Below, piece by piece: positions 25,306 through 34,630 of a stretch of 64,000 nt of DNA. The position numbers were made by a program, and so were the translations under genes. The stretch comes from Phycisphaerales bacterium. Its GTDB lineage: Bacteria > Planctomycetota > Phycisphaerae > Phycisphaerales > SM1A02. The first letter of the stretch is position 1. Each line of letters opens with the position of its first letter. The notes under the pieces are model-generated. The model was not told where the DNA came from and searched no databases. It saw nothing but the letters and a program-made list of their open reading frames with translations. The stretch lies in assembly GCA_029260575.1 (NCBI GenBank), contig JAJDDB010000001.1, positions 1-64,000 on the forward strand, given 5' to 3'.

Positions 25306-27648
25306 ATGCTCGGTATCAAGCAGTGCAATACAAGAACCGACGTATTCACAACAATCGCAATTGCCCTCATTGTTGCTTTGGTTGGACAGGGTACATCGGC
25401 GCATGGGCAGAGTAAGTCGTCACATGGCCATGCACAAAAACGTGTAGAACCACCAGTCTTTGAGATTGGACCAATTGCTGGCCTGACTACAGAGTGGCAC
25501 TTGACGCCGGCGGAGACGGCCATCCCTTTGGGGACGGTTGTTTTCTTCCGCCAACCAACTCCGCAGAATGCAAATGTCACGTGGCAGGGGGCAATCGAAT
25601 TCAAACGCGATGCGGATTCTTCCACTGCGATTTGCCCTCTCGTCAATACTGGGCAGGTTGTCGTGCAAGCAGTCGTCAGCGTTCCCTCTGGAGTGGGTGA
25701 TCAAGGCCCTATCTTCTTGAATTCTAGTACCAGCCGCGCGGTATTGAATGTTATGGATGTCGCGGTGGATCAGATAACCGTGTTGCCTCTAGACGTGTAT
25801 GCCGATCCGGTTGAAATCGACGAGAGCCTGCCTCAGGACGAGCTGAACAATCAGACGATGTCGTATTTCTTTCCCATCAGCAAGTCGATCGCACAGCTCA
25901 CGCAAGTTGGCCCAAACCAGTATCGAACTTCAGTCGCTCGCGAACTCACGTTCACCGCCCAGACAAAGCCGGCAGGTTTTGAGTCGTTGATGGAGTGGCG
26001 CCGCGATGGAGAGGCATTCGGCTTCGGCCGAACCGTAGTGCATAAGACAGTCGCTACTCCAGGGACCTTCACGTTCACCGTCGGACCAGATTCACAGCCA
26101 GAGACGATCGAAATCGACACATACAGTGTGACCGTCACCAGCCACACGAGTTTTGTCGATGTGATTCCTCAAGGTGAGCCTGTCACATTCACGGCCGTCA
26201 CCAATCCCCCCGGATACGAGAGCGAGATTACCTGGCTCTCGAGCACGAAGTATGGCGCCGGCTCTCCTGTTCTAGGCAACGGCCCCTCGTTTACCACACA
26301 ATTCAACAACACAGTTGGCCCGGACGGCTTCCAATGGCTTGGAGTTCGAGCAGACAACAGTGCGTTTGTTCAAGACCAGATGCTAGGAGCTTGCTGCTTG
26401 GAGGATGGAAGATGTATTGAAACAAGCGAATTGCTCTGTATGTCTATACCTGGTGAATACCTTGGAGTTGACACCAAATGCGATCCTACAGGAGCATGTT
26501 GTAAAGAGGACGGTTCCTGTGTCGTAACAACCCAGGAGTGCTGCGACAATGTCAATGGCGACTATCAAGGCGATGATACGGATTGTGATCCCACTGGAGC
26601 ATGTTGCAAGGAGGATGGGTCCTGTGTCGTAACAACCGAAGAGTGCTGCGACAATGTCAATGGCGAATATCAAGGCGATGGTACGGATTGCGACCCGCGG
26701 AATCCATGCGCTACCTGCCAACCCACGAGCCCTTTTACACCCGTTTCTTGTGGTGGCCCAGTGGACTGTCCGGCGGTAGCTCTCCCATTCTCTCAAGGAA
26801 CGGCAAGCACGGAGTTCAATCCTAACAAGCTCTGTATCACGGGAGCGGGCGGTCTCAATATCAGCGGTCGATCCTTGGGCGCGGTCCTAACAAGTCTTCC
26901 TAATTCCACAGAGATGACAATCTTCACCACGGCCCCTGCCATGGATGTTGTAAGCGGAGGCGTTGTGACTTCCATTCCTGTGCCGGGAACCTCGATATTC
27001 TGCGCAGGCGCCGATTGCAAGATCAGCGGAGATGTAGCACTGGCAACCGCGTTTGCTGTTACTGATACGCACATTAACGCGCTCAGCGCTTTGGCTCTGT
27101 CCTCGTTTCCTCTTCCTACTGGGACAATCCCAGTGAGTGCAGCGGGGATAGGTACTTGTGGCGGCGGTAATGTGAACTTTCAATTGTGTGTCGAAACGAC
27201 CGGACCAACTATTGAATGCGTCCTTGGGGGTGTTCAGTCTTCGTTTCCAATCCCTGCACCAATCGTCGCACCTCCTCTTTCGTGGACGAATGGTCCAACC
27301 GCCGGTGTATTGGTCTTTACGAATACGACTGCGATTCGAATCAGCGGTGGTGTCCAAACCACATTTGCCTTACCTGGAAACTTTACCGGTTTCATACCAG
27401 CAGCTGGCGGGGTTACGGTCATGACAACCGGCGGCAATCTCTTCGTTGGACTTGCTAATGGAGTTACTATCGTACCGTTCGCTCAGTGCGACACGCCAGG
27501 TGGTGGCTCCATCGCGATGAATATCGCGCCATGTTCATCCTCGATCGCCGCCGTCAGCGCAGGTTGGATGCCTGCCGGTGTTTGTTGTACCCCCAGCGAG
27601 ATTCAAACCGTGCAGGGTGGTCCCTTCGGATTGTGTACGGGACCATGA
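25306..27648 (+). CDS. Large secreted protein with tandem GACC cysteine-rich repeats
   Basis: The 780-residue product has GGAG before its ATG and an N-terminal export segment (TIAIALIVALVGQGTSAHG). Residues about 45-350 look like Ig-like beta domains (VTFTAVTNPPGYESEITWLS). Then come three cysteine-rich modules: one divergent (LGACCLEDGRCIETSELLCM) and two near-identical 35-residue copies starting DPTGACCKEDGSC. The last 300 residues are glycine- and threonine-rich beta sequence. The same GACC module occurs in the 1502-residue protein at 1884-6392. No enzyme motif was seen, so a structural or adhesive surface role is inferred. Confidence 0.75.
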   Translation: MLGIKQCNTRTDVFTTIAIALIVALVGQGTSAHGQSKSSHGHAQKRVEPPVFEIGPIAGLTTEWHLTPAETAIPLGTVVFFRQPTPQNANVTWQGAIEFKRDADSSTAICPLVNTGQVVVQAVVSVPSGVGDQGPIFLNSSTSRAVLNVMDVAVDQITVLPLDVYADPVEIDESLPQDELNNQTMSYFFPISKSIAQLTQVGPNQYRTSVARELTFTAQTKPAGFESLMEWRRDGEAFGFGRTVVHKTVATPGTFTFTVGPDSQPETIEIDTYSVTVTSHTSFVDVIPQGEPVTFTAVTNPPGYESEITWLSSTKYGAGSPVLGNGPSFTTQFNNTVGPDGFQWLGVRADNSAFVQDQMLGACCLEDGRCIETSELLCMSIPGEYLGVDTKCDPTGACCKEDGSCVVTTQECCDNVNGDYQGDDTDCDPTGACCKEDGSCVVTTEECCDNVNGEYQGDGTDCDPRNPCATCQPTSPFTPVSCGGPVDCPAVALPFSQGTASTEFNPNKLCITGAGGLNISGRSLGAVLTSLPNSTEMTIFTTAPAMDVVSGGVVTSIPVPGTSIFCAGADCKISGDVALATAFAVTDTHINALSALALSSFPLPTGTIPVSAAGIGTCGGGNVNFQLCVETTGPTIECVLGGVQSSFPIPAPIVAPPLSWTNGPTAGVLVFTNTTAIRISGGVQTTFALPGNFTGFIPAAGGVTVMTTGGNLFVGLANGVTIVPFAQCDTPGGGSIAMNIAPCSSSIAAVSAGWMPAGVCCTPSEIQTVQGGPFGLCTGP
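26482..26691 (+). repeat. Tandem in-frame duplication, 2 x 105 bp
   Basis: Units at 26482-26586 and 26587-26691 encode 35 residues each (DPTGACCKEDGSCVVTT, then ECCDNVNG, ending DC). They differ at only a handful of positions at both DNA and protein level, so the duplication is recent. A more divergent third unit precedes them at about 26380-26481. Confidence 0.9.
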
Positions 27649-27971
27649 CCGTGCTAAGCAGAAAAAAACAGATCAATCATCACGCAATGTTTCACCTGTC
27701 AACCGACGATCTCTTGTTCTCCATGTAGGTAGCTGATCGATGCATTTGCATGAACGGCGTTCGGAACTCGGACGCCTTTGATCTGGTTTGGATTGAGTTT
27801 GCAATCTCGTACGCTGGCGATCTTGCCGTGGACTTGATTTTGGTTCGGCATAGAACTTTGGAGAGAATCAGTTGTACTGTTACACCGCACAGAGGAGTGA
27901 ATAGCCGACCGTCACGTCTACAAGATCGGAGAAACTGAACCTCGGTCGTTGGATCAGGAGGAAGAATTGCA
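27649..27971. other. Intergenic region upstream of the CTERM protein
   Basis: This 323-bp gap has no supported gene, only short frames without ribosome sites. A promoter for the 27972 gene should lie here, but no consensus boxes are clear. Confidence 0.3.
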
Positions 27972-28892
27972 ATGAGTCAATTGTCAGGAGCGGTGATCAT
28001 ACTCTCGTGTAGTGGACTAGCGCTTGGTCAGAGTACAAGTACGCCGTGTTCAGAGGTGCAGAACCGTGAGTTCTCAGACGATGTTGACGTTGACCAGAAT
28101 GGAGTTTCCGATCCTGGACAAGTGCTCTGGTTCGACTGTTTCGGAGGAGCCTTGGACAACCCGTTTCGGGATGTAGTGGAACCCAACAACTTCGGGCTTC
28201 AAGTAGACGCGTTGGCCAATCGTAACGACAGGCTTTTTCTACCCTTTGTCTCAGACGGTGTCGAGATGATATTTTCGGTCGAAGACGATCGAAATATCTA
28301 TTTTGAACGCGAGCAGACGGGGGCTTTCGGATTGTGGAACGAGAATGTCGCCAGGCAAGATGTCGACGCATTGGAAGTCTGGGGTGATTCAAACTCGGAT
28401 CACCACTCGTTTCAAGGTGATCCGGGCGGTGTGTCACTTGTCTACGAAGGTACGCTCGGTATCCAAAACGTGATGCAGTCACAATTGCTCGCAGGAATTC
28501 AAAGCCTCGGCATTGGGTTGAGCCTTCAGCCCGAGGATCTCGACCTCGACGCTGCAATGCGATGGAACGAGGCGGCCTCAGAGGGCCTCCTCGCGTTTAG
28601 TGTGGTCCCGGTAGATGACGGGTTCGGTAATGTGATACTTGATGGCGGCGAGATCTTCGTTCTCAATCTTGACACATCGACAGCCGAATTTTTGTTCCAC
28701 GGAGGGCATCAATGGGATACGGACTTCGAGGTAATGGGAACGTTCGGCCTCGATAATGAAAACATCAATGCCATCGAGGCGGTTGCACCTACCCCCAGCG
28801 CCCTCGCGTTACTTGCCATAGGCGGGTTCTTTGAGAGGCGACGCTGTCGCAGAATCGGACAAACCTCATCTCATACCTTGCCGCCAGGATGA
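27972..28892 (+). CDS. Secreted protein with CTERM-like tail
   Basis: The 306-residue product has a strong ribosome site (AGGAGGAAGAATTGCA before ATG) and a signal peptide (SGAVIILSCSGLALGQ). The body has an aspartate-rich calcium-like segment (FSDDVDVDQNGVSDPGQ) and beta-rich sequence of unknown family. The end reads PTPSALALLAIGGFFERRRC, a proline-containing motif plus short membrane helix plus arginines, as in PEP-CTERM-like anchors. About 17 extra residues follow. It is separated from the phage-type cassette by an IS-end-like sequence at 28983. Confidence 0.75.
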   Translation: MSQLSGAVIILSCSGLALGQSTSTPCSEVQNREFSDDVDVDQNGVSDPGQVLWFDCFGGALDNPFRDVVEPNNFGLQVDALANRNDRLFLPFVSDGVEMIFSVEDDRNIYFEREQTGAFGLWNENVARQDVDALEVWGDSNSDHHSFQGDPGGVSLVYEGTLGIQNVMQSQLLAGIQSLGIGLSLQPEDLDLDAAMRWNEAASEGLLAFSVVPVDDGFGNVILDGGEIFVLNLDTSTAEFLFHGGHQWDTDFEVMGTFGLDNENINAIEAVAPTPSALALLAIGGFFERRRCRRIGQTSSHTLPPG

Positions 28893-28982
28893 ATCCGGTT
28901 ATTAGAAGCTGCCAATGGTCCGCAAAGGCACTACTCGGCGCTAACAACAGTTGTTGCTGCTCCCCAATCTGCTCTCAGTTCT

Positions 28983-29040
28983 GACCGTTCCCTATAGATC
29001 TGATCTAGATCGGGAGTGGTATTCTGGACATGACTGAATG
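28983..29040. repeat. Decayed IS3-type end
   Basis: CCCTATAGATCTGATCTAGATCGGGAGTGGTATTCTGGACAT has the same layout as the elements at 415-480 and 7283-7340: a CCCTA.ATCTGAT arm, then AGTGGTA(C/T)TCTGG. It marks the boundary between the secreted-protein genes and the terminase cassette. No second arm is clear. Confidence 0.45.
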
Positions 29041-29101
29041 AGGTTACGGCCAGTGACATGACAGCTCAGCGACGAGTTCTCCGTAGACGAAATCGTATTG
29101 A

Positions 29102-30745
29102 CTAGCCCGGAACATAAAGCGTACTCCCCCCAGGACCATCGAAACTCCGACCGTGCGAGTGCATAGCCTGCACGATACGAAATTTGCGATCACGTTTGAA
29201 ACACATCCCCACGGCCATCTCCAGCGCGTCGGGACCGTCATCATGCGCGGCATTGGGGAACTGCGTCATTTGCAGCAGCAGCTTCGATTGGAAGCTTCCG
29301 AACTGCAATATTCCGCGTCGCATCAACGATTGCAAACGCTGTACTCGAGCAACTTTGTCTTCCTTCGGGTACACGGGAACAATTTCGGTCCGGACATTCT
29401 GTTTGAAGCTCAGTCGCCGCACATCAGAAACGAGCATGTACTGGAATTGAACTGCTTCAATCGCAAACGCCTCCAACTGTTGATGGTGGTGTGCTTCGAC
29501 GATGGCGCTGGCGATCTCTATCGGTTGGCGACGACGGATATCTACATCGAGCACATACATGATTCCGGAATGTGAGTCCTTGACGATAATCGCGATGGCG
29601 CTGTCATCGCTCTTCTTGCCAAGCTTGCCCAGTGACGGATCGCACGCTCCGTAGAACAACGCCCGTGAGCCGAGGAACTGAAGCAGCTCGGCGACGTCTT
29701 TGTAGGTCTCCGTCCAATAGTGGAAATCCTCCGTCTGAAACACATTGTGCTCAGAACTGACCGGCTGATTCTGCATCTCCGCACTGAAAGCAGCGCGCCC
29801 TTCCAGCATCATCTCGCGCAGCCGCAGGTAGGAATAACGCTGTGGCCACAGCACCTGCACACCTTCGAGCATTCGGTCCCTGTGGTCGTCAAAATACCGC
29901 TGGGCCCCTTCCGGCCCGGTTGCTCCCTTGAATGTCTCATGCTCAAGGTACAGCTTGTCCCAGTGCTGCCACAGCTGCTCATTGGTTGGTTCTGCGATGA
30001 CCGCCTTATGCACGATGGACTGCCAGCGCGGCGAGCGCTCTCGATCGACCAGATTTGACAGCAGCGAATCCGGATCAAGCAGGTTGCCCACGACGATCAC
30101 ATTGGTATCCGCATCGCCGGCCTTCAGAACTGCTCCCTCAAACCACTCTCGCTTATGGATCCGCGTCTCCTCCATGCGGACGTCCTTTTCATTCTCAATG
30201 TCATCAAGGAGGATCAGACTTGGTCGCTTGCTGCGATGGATACGCCCGCGGACCTTCTGATCGGTACCGAGTGCGACCACCTTGGCGCCGGTGCGCAGCA
30301 CGATCGAGTCCTTGCGCCACGGAATACCGCGCGGCCCGCCGCAAACTTCCGGGAAGTCTTGCTGAAAGAACTCGTTGTTTTCGAGTTCTGCCTTGATATT
30401 GGCCAGCTTCTCGTGGATCTGCTCAGCAGCCTGAGAGATAAGAATCACATGTGACTCAAGTTGATAGCAGAGACACCACAGCGGGAATCCGAAGGTCACG
30501 ATAGTTGACTTGGCGTGGTCACGCGGTGCAGCGCATGCCAGGCGAATGCCGCGGTTCTCATGCCTCGTGGCATTTGGCAGGATATCGAACAACTCCAAGT
30601 GCAATTGACACGGTTCGGCTTCGAAATGCCGCCCAAGATAGATCTTGCAGAACGCTTGCAGAGATCGGAATCCGATGGCGCGTCTCGAATGCCGCAGAAG
30701 ATTGTGCCCGACCAGGACACGTGGATCAGTTGGATTGGCAATCAT
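29102..30745 (-). CDS. Phage terminase large subunit-like protein
   Basis: The 547-residue product starts at the ATG preceded by AAGGAGACACAACC, giving a 20-bp overlap with the upstream gene; a longer frame upstream is not used. An ATPase domain comes first: APRDHAKST (residues 73-81) stands where Walker A lies and LILLDDIEN (177-185) is a Walker B. The C-terminal RNase-H-like nuclease domain has YGACDPSLGK followed by KSDDSAIAI, and ends with the family signature HDDGPDALEMAV. In phages this motor packages DNA into capsids. No portal, capsid or tail gene is present here, so a remnant or a cassette with another use is likely. Confidence 0.85.
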   Translation of the reverse strand: MIANPTDPRVLVGHNLLRHSRRAIGFRSLQAFCKIYLGRHFEAEPCQLHLELFDILPNATRHENRGIRLACAAPRDHAKSTIVTFGFPLWCLCYQLESHVILISQAAEQIHEKLANIKAELENNEFFQQDFPEVCGGPRGIPWRKDSIVLRTGAKVVALGTDQKVRGRIHRSKRPSLILLDDIENEKDVRMEETRIHKREWFEGAVLKAGDADTNVIVVGNLLDPDSLLSNLVDRERSPRWQSIVHKAVIAEPTNEQLWQHWDKLYLEHETFKGATGPEGAQRYFDDHRDRMLEGVQVLWPQRYSYLRLREMMLEGRAAFSAEMQNQPVSSEHNVFQTEDFHYWTETYKDVAELLQFLGSRALFYGACDPSLGKLGKKSDDSAIAIIVKDSHSGIMYVLDVDIRRRQPIEIASAIVEAHHHQQLEAFAIEAVQFQYMLVSDVRRLSFKQNVRTEIVPVYPKEDKVARVQRLQSLMRRGILQFGSFQSKLLLQMTQFPNAAHDDGPDALEMAVGMCFKRDRKFRIVQAMHSHGRSFDGPGGSTLYVPG

Positions 30746-31394
30746 TGGTTGTGTCTCCTTCGTCGCCGTCAGAGTTGTTTGATGGTTCATGCAGAAACTC
30801 GAAGAACCCGGCGATCTGCTGCAGTTGCTCGTGCAACTGTGGATCGCCGCTGCCGAAGTTCTGCTCAATCTGCAGCAGTGCAGTCATCTGCTGAACAAGT
30901 TCGGGTAGCGATACATCCAGGTTCACATCATGGTTTATGGTCGCGGTGATCTGCTGTGGCGCCGCCGCGATGTAACTGGTCTTGACCAGCGTTCGCACCA
31001 GTTCGTTGTAGATCTCGAAGATGGATACCCGTCCCTGTATCCGCAGCTTGGTATCGACAGTGGGGCTTCGGATCTCCCTGCGGATCTGCCCGGCATTGGT
31101 GTGGGCCTCTTTGACCAATTGGCCAATCATCTGGGCTGTGAACTCTGGCGATGGCTCCAGCGCATTGGCAGCCCGGATCGCTTTCAAATCTCTGTAGATA
31201 GTGCGACTGTCCTTCTTGAAGATCCGTGCGAGTTCATCGACACCGACTCCTTCAAGTGTCATGTGCTCAACGCATCGACGCCGATCTTCACCTGTAATCA
31301 TCGACACATCGATATCGCCACTGTGGATCCTGGCAATAAGATCAGTCACAGTTGGTGCCGAGTTGTTGCCGGCGCGCTTCTTATCAGCAGTCAT
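30726..31394 (-). CDS. Terminase small subunit-like DNA-binding protein
   Basis: The 222-residue product starts at an ATG with CAGGAGGTGCCTG upstream, overlapping the methyltransferase stop by 11 bp. Residues about 40-85 form a helix-turn-helix (TLEGVGVDELARIFKKDSRT IYRDLKAIR in two pieces). The C-terminal half is helical (LPELVQQMTALLQIEQNFGS) and ends in an acidic tail. Position between a phage-type methyltransferase and a large terminase, with overlaps on both sides, makes a small terminase role the best guess. Sequence similarity to a named small-terminase family was not recognised. Confidence 0.65.
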   Translation of the reverse strand: MTADKKRAGNNSAPTVTDLIARIHSGDIDVSMITGEDRRRCVEHMTLEGVGVDELARIFKKDSRTIYRDLKAIRAANALEPSPEFTAQMIGQLVKEAHTNAGQIRREIRSPTVDTKLRIQGRVSIFEIYNELVRTLVKTSYIAAAPQQITATINHDVNLDVSLPELVQQMTALLQIEQNFGSGDPQLHEQLQQIAGFFEFLHEPSNNSDGDEGDTTNDCQSN

Positions 31395-32784
31395 CAGGCA
31401 CCTCCTGATCGATGATCCTGTAGCGATCAACAAGCTCAGAACTGACGTTGTCAGCGCCTACGAGGGCTATGTAGCGCCGAACGCAGAGATCGCAGTACCG
31501 CGGTGAGATCTCACAAGCAAAGCAGCGGCGACCAAGTCTGGCTGCGGCAATGATCTGCGAGCCACTGCCGGCGAACGGCTCGTAGCAGATGTCGCCAGCC
31601 ACTGTGTGCTGGCGCATGGTGATTTCAAACAGCTCAGTCGGCTTTGATGTTGGATGTTCCGTTTTGGTTCCGGCGGGAACAGTCGGCACCTGCCAGATCG
31701 TCGATGGATAGTCGCTGGAAATGCGTTTGGGTTTATCGCCCTTTACCCACCCGAAGAAGCACGGTTCGTGCTGCCAGGTGTACCAGCTGAATGTCAGGAT
31801 CGGCCGGTCCTTGGCCCAGATGATCTGCTGGTGCACAAAGGCGCCGTGCTCATTCCAGATTCGTTCAAGCATGGCCTGGTTGCGCGATGCATGCCAGCAG
31901 TACCATGCTGCTTTGGGCATGATGGCTTCGGCGATCGCCGTAGCGATTAACTTCTCATACAGGTCGCCGTTAACTTCGGCATCATCCCAATTGACTGCAT
32001 ACGACTCTGACCAGTTCTTGTTCTTCGCCTCCTTGGCTGCTCTGCGCTGGCGCCGATGCAGCTTGTTGGTTGCGGCATCGGAACGTCGAAGTGTCTCATG
32101 CGTCTTCGTGCTACCGTTGCCAGCTCGTCCGGGATGGTTGGTACCGTCGTAGCCGACCAAATACGGTGGATCCGTGTGGAACAACACGGCCCGTTGGTCA
32201 CACATAAGTCGACGAACCTGATCGGGATCGGTGCAGTCGCCGCAGAGCAAGCGATGCGCGCCAAGTTCGATCAGATCACCTCGTTGGGTCACAACAGCGC
32301 GCTCGCGCCCGCCCTCCCCTTCAACGTCAAACGATTCGGGTTGGCCATGCTGGACCGGCTTGAGCACATCTTCAATGAGGACCTGAATGTCCGATAGATT
32401 GAATCCGCTGAGTTCGACATCGAGTTCGGACTGTTGCACGAGATCATCGAGCATCCGGGCGAGCTTGTCGGTATCCCAATCGCCATCAATCCGGTTGAGC
32501 GCGAGATTGAGAACCTTCTCTTCGGCAAGCGGCAGATCGACGACGACGACGTCGGTCTCGAGATCGCCGCGGGCCTGCAGAACTGCCAACCGTTGATTGC
32601 CGCCGACCGCGTGGCCGGTTCGTTTGTTCCAGACGATCGGCTGAACAAGATCAAAAGTCTCAATTGACCTGGCCAGACTCTCAAACGCGGGATCGCCGGG
32701 TCTGAGCTCAACTCTCGGGTTGTACGGCGCAGGTTTGACGTCCGAGAGCTGGACACGTTGTACATTAATCGCCTTGGTCGTCAT
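31384..32784 (-). CDS. ParB-like domain fused to a beta-class DNA adenine/cytosine-N4 methyltransferase
   Basis: The 466-residue product starts at MTTKAINVQRVQL. Residues 1-120 are a ParB/Srx-like nuclease domain (SDVKPAPYNPRV, HAVGGNQRLAVLQARG, ALNRIDGDWD). Residues about 165-450 are an amino-methyltransferase with catalytic DPPY at 205-208 (HTDPPYLVGYDG) and the SAM-binding motif FAGSGSQ at about 404. Because DPPY precedes FxGxG, it is of the beta class. Such ParB-methyltransferase fusions are typical of phages and mobile elements and protect DNA from restriction. The gene leads the three-gene cassette, overlapping the next by 11 bp. Confidence 0.85.
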   Translation of the reverse strand: MTTKAINVQRVQLSDVKPAPYNPRVELRPGDPAFESLARSIETFDLVQPIVWNKRTGHAVGGNQRLAVLQARGDLETDVVVVDLPLAEEKVLNLALNRIDGDWDTDKLARMLDDLVQQSELDVELSGFNLSDIQVLIEDVLKPVQHGQPESFDVEGEGGRERAVVTQRGDLIELGAHRLLCGDCTDPDQVRRLMCDQRAVLFHTDPPYLVGYDGTNHPGRAGNGSTKTHETLRRSDAATNKLHRRQRRAAKEAKNKNWSESYAVNWDDAEVNGDLYEKLIATAIAEAIMPKAAWYCWHASRNQAMLERIWNEHGAFVHQQIIWAKDRPILTFSWYTWQHEPCFFGWVKGDKPKRISSDYPSTIWQVPTVPAGTKTEHPTSKPTELFEITMRQHTVAGDICYEPFAGSGSQIIAAARLGRRCFACEISPRYCDLCVRRYIALVGADNVSSELVDRYRIIDQEVPDDC

Positions 32785-33622
32785 CACTGATTCCCTTCGT
32801 GATTCAGTAAGCGCGCATGGCATGAATGCACGATGCACATGCGCTGGATTTGCCAATGGAATTGATGAACTGCAGGCGATGATGCCTCGCCGATTGCTCG
32901 CGAGCGAGCGGTTCTTGAATCGGGCTGCATCTTCAGGGAGCGCGCTGCCCGTGCCGCCGAACGCATAACTGAGATGCGAGTGCGAACACGTGGGCTCAAC
33001 CTGATCCGCTAGACGGATTCAAAGATCGGGGGATAGTCGTCTGCCTGAACTTGGTTAGAACTTCGGCCCTCCAGCCGTCGCCGATTCCATAGTGAATGGA
33101 ATAGAGAGATGAACTCTCCATATACCGTCACTTGTTCATATACACGAAGATCTCAAGTGTGCAAACAAAAAAGTCGCAACAAACATGTTGTGAATGAACC
33201 GTTGATCTGCTCATGAATTCGAATTGTGAATAATTCACTATGAATTGTGAATAGTCGTCCACGACCAGATTGACAGACGCCCATCTGTCTGCGTACTGGA
33301 TGCATCTATTTTCAATCTGTAATCCGGCAAATTGCACGGCTGGTTTTGTATTAAATTCGCCGTCTACGGAGCGATGTCGAGACATCGAACAGTGACACAA
33401 CACAAGCCTTTTCATGCAATACAGTTAAGGGCAATCCGGCTTTGCCAGATACTGACAAAACTGACAATTCAACATCCTGCTGTGCCTATCGTTTTGGGGT
33501 CGCTTTCACATCCTCCGGTTTGATGCAAACACCCGCAGCCGAATTGACTGCGGGTGTTGTCGTAATTGCATCGGATGCATCCAATCCGGAAGAACCGGGT
33601 CGCCAGAGTCATCTGGCTCGAA
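32785..33622. other. 838-bp gene-free region, AT-rich towards 33120-33480
   Basis: No open frame here has a ribosome site or a recognised family. Composition drops clearly in GC between about 33120 and 33480 compared with its surroundings, suggesting foreign or regulatory DNA. The promoter of the phage-type cassette should be near 32800-32900. Confidence 0.45.
33221..33253. promoter_or_regulatory. Repeated GAATTGTGAATA motif with central palindrome
   Basis: GAATTGTGAATA occurs at 33221-33232 and again at 33242-33253, 21 bp apart, two helical turns. The perfect palindrome GTGAATAATTCAC spans 33226-33238. Two same-face sites and a palindrome are what a repressor operator looks like, but no adjacent regulator gene is seen. 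Confidence 0.35.
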
Positions 33623-34498
33623 TCACGAATCGACTTCGCCGGCTTCCGCTGAAGTCGCTGGCGGTTGCAAAGCCCGCACTTCCTTTGCACCTGCCTGCTG
33701 TACCGACAGAGCTATCGATGCCCAATAGCTCTTCCATTGGACGTCCGAACGATTGTCAACGCGAACCATGTGCAGTGCAGTGAACATCCAGGGTCCGTCG
33801 GAAATGTCAGAAACCTGAACGCGGCCGGCGTCGTCAGTTACCAGTTCGATCAACGCTTCCGGGTCGGCTTCGCTGACGGCGACAACCCGCAGTCCTTCGA
33901 TCGGCTTGCCATGAAACAAAACCACAGCTGAGAGATCACCGCACGTCTCGTTGGTCGTAGCGTCATCTACGACGATCTCCAATGGAAGTCCAACCGGCGT
34001 ATCGCTTTGGACGTCTGTCGCTGCGCCGAGATTGATCAGCGTCTTGGCGCATCGAACATACACCTCGCGCCCCTGCATATCTGTTTCGCCGCGCTCTCTT
34101 CGCTCCGCACGTATCGAGTCAAGTTTCTCTTCTTCGAGGTACGCTTCAAACGCACTGGCAGAAAGCATGTGCTCTATCTCTTCGCTCTCGAAAACGATCT
34201 GACATGCTCCATTGCCACCCGGCCGCACGAAACTCTGTGCGCCGCCGTGTCGACCAAGAACCGGAAGATGATCATGGTCACGCTGCACAAGTTCGAATCG
34301 TCGTATGACAGATTCATTTCTCGAAACAACGTCGCCGGCAAAGCGCTCGCCATGCATTGTCTGCACTGTGATCAAACCGTTCGCATCAACCGAATAGCTC
34401 GAAGGTTGAATCCAGAATTCATGTGCGATTGCGCTGCGCGCTCCACCGATCATGACGATGACAAGCACAACTAAAGTGCGCAGAGATTGACGTTGCAT
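33623..34498 (-). CDS. DUF4198-type secreted protein
   Basis: The 291-residue product has a signal peptide (TLVVLVIVMIGGARSAIA) directly followed by HEFWIQPSSYSVDANG, the N-terminal signature of DUF4198 proteins (exported HEFWI/L proteins linked in places to metal uptake). A later segment VVLFHGKPIEGLRVVAVSE, with DDAGRVQVSDISDGPWMFTA, forms the carboxypeptidase-regulatory-like beta sandwich usual in the family. The mature N-terminal histidine could bind metal. The gene follows the DUF4331 gene on the same strand after 132 bp. The start at 34498 is set by the signal peptide. Confidence 0.8.
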   Translation of the reverse strand: MQRQSLRTLVVLVIVMIGGARSAIAHEFWIQPSSYSVDANGLITVQTMHGERFAGDVVSRNESVIRRFELVQRDHDHLPVLGRHGGAQSFVRPGGNGACQIVFESEEIEHMLSASAFEAYLEEEKLDSIRAERRERGETDMQGREVYVRCAKTLINLGAATDVQSDTPVGLPLEIVVDDATTNETCGDLSAVVLFHGKPIEGLRVVAVSEADPEALIELVTDDAGRVQVSDISDGPWMFTALHMVRVDNRSDVQWKSYWASIALSVQQAGAKEVRALQPPATSAEAGEVDS

Positions 34499-34630
34499 CG
34501 ATTTGCTCCCATCAGGAATTGTGAGTGTAAGTGAGTAAAAGTAAGTGAAATGCCCAGCCACACCTTTCGGCATGGCTGAAGCACGAGGCGTGCCGGGCAG
34601 GGTGCATGCAAACAGCCCGCCGGGCCTGCG

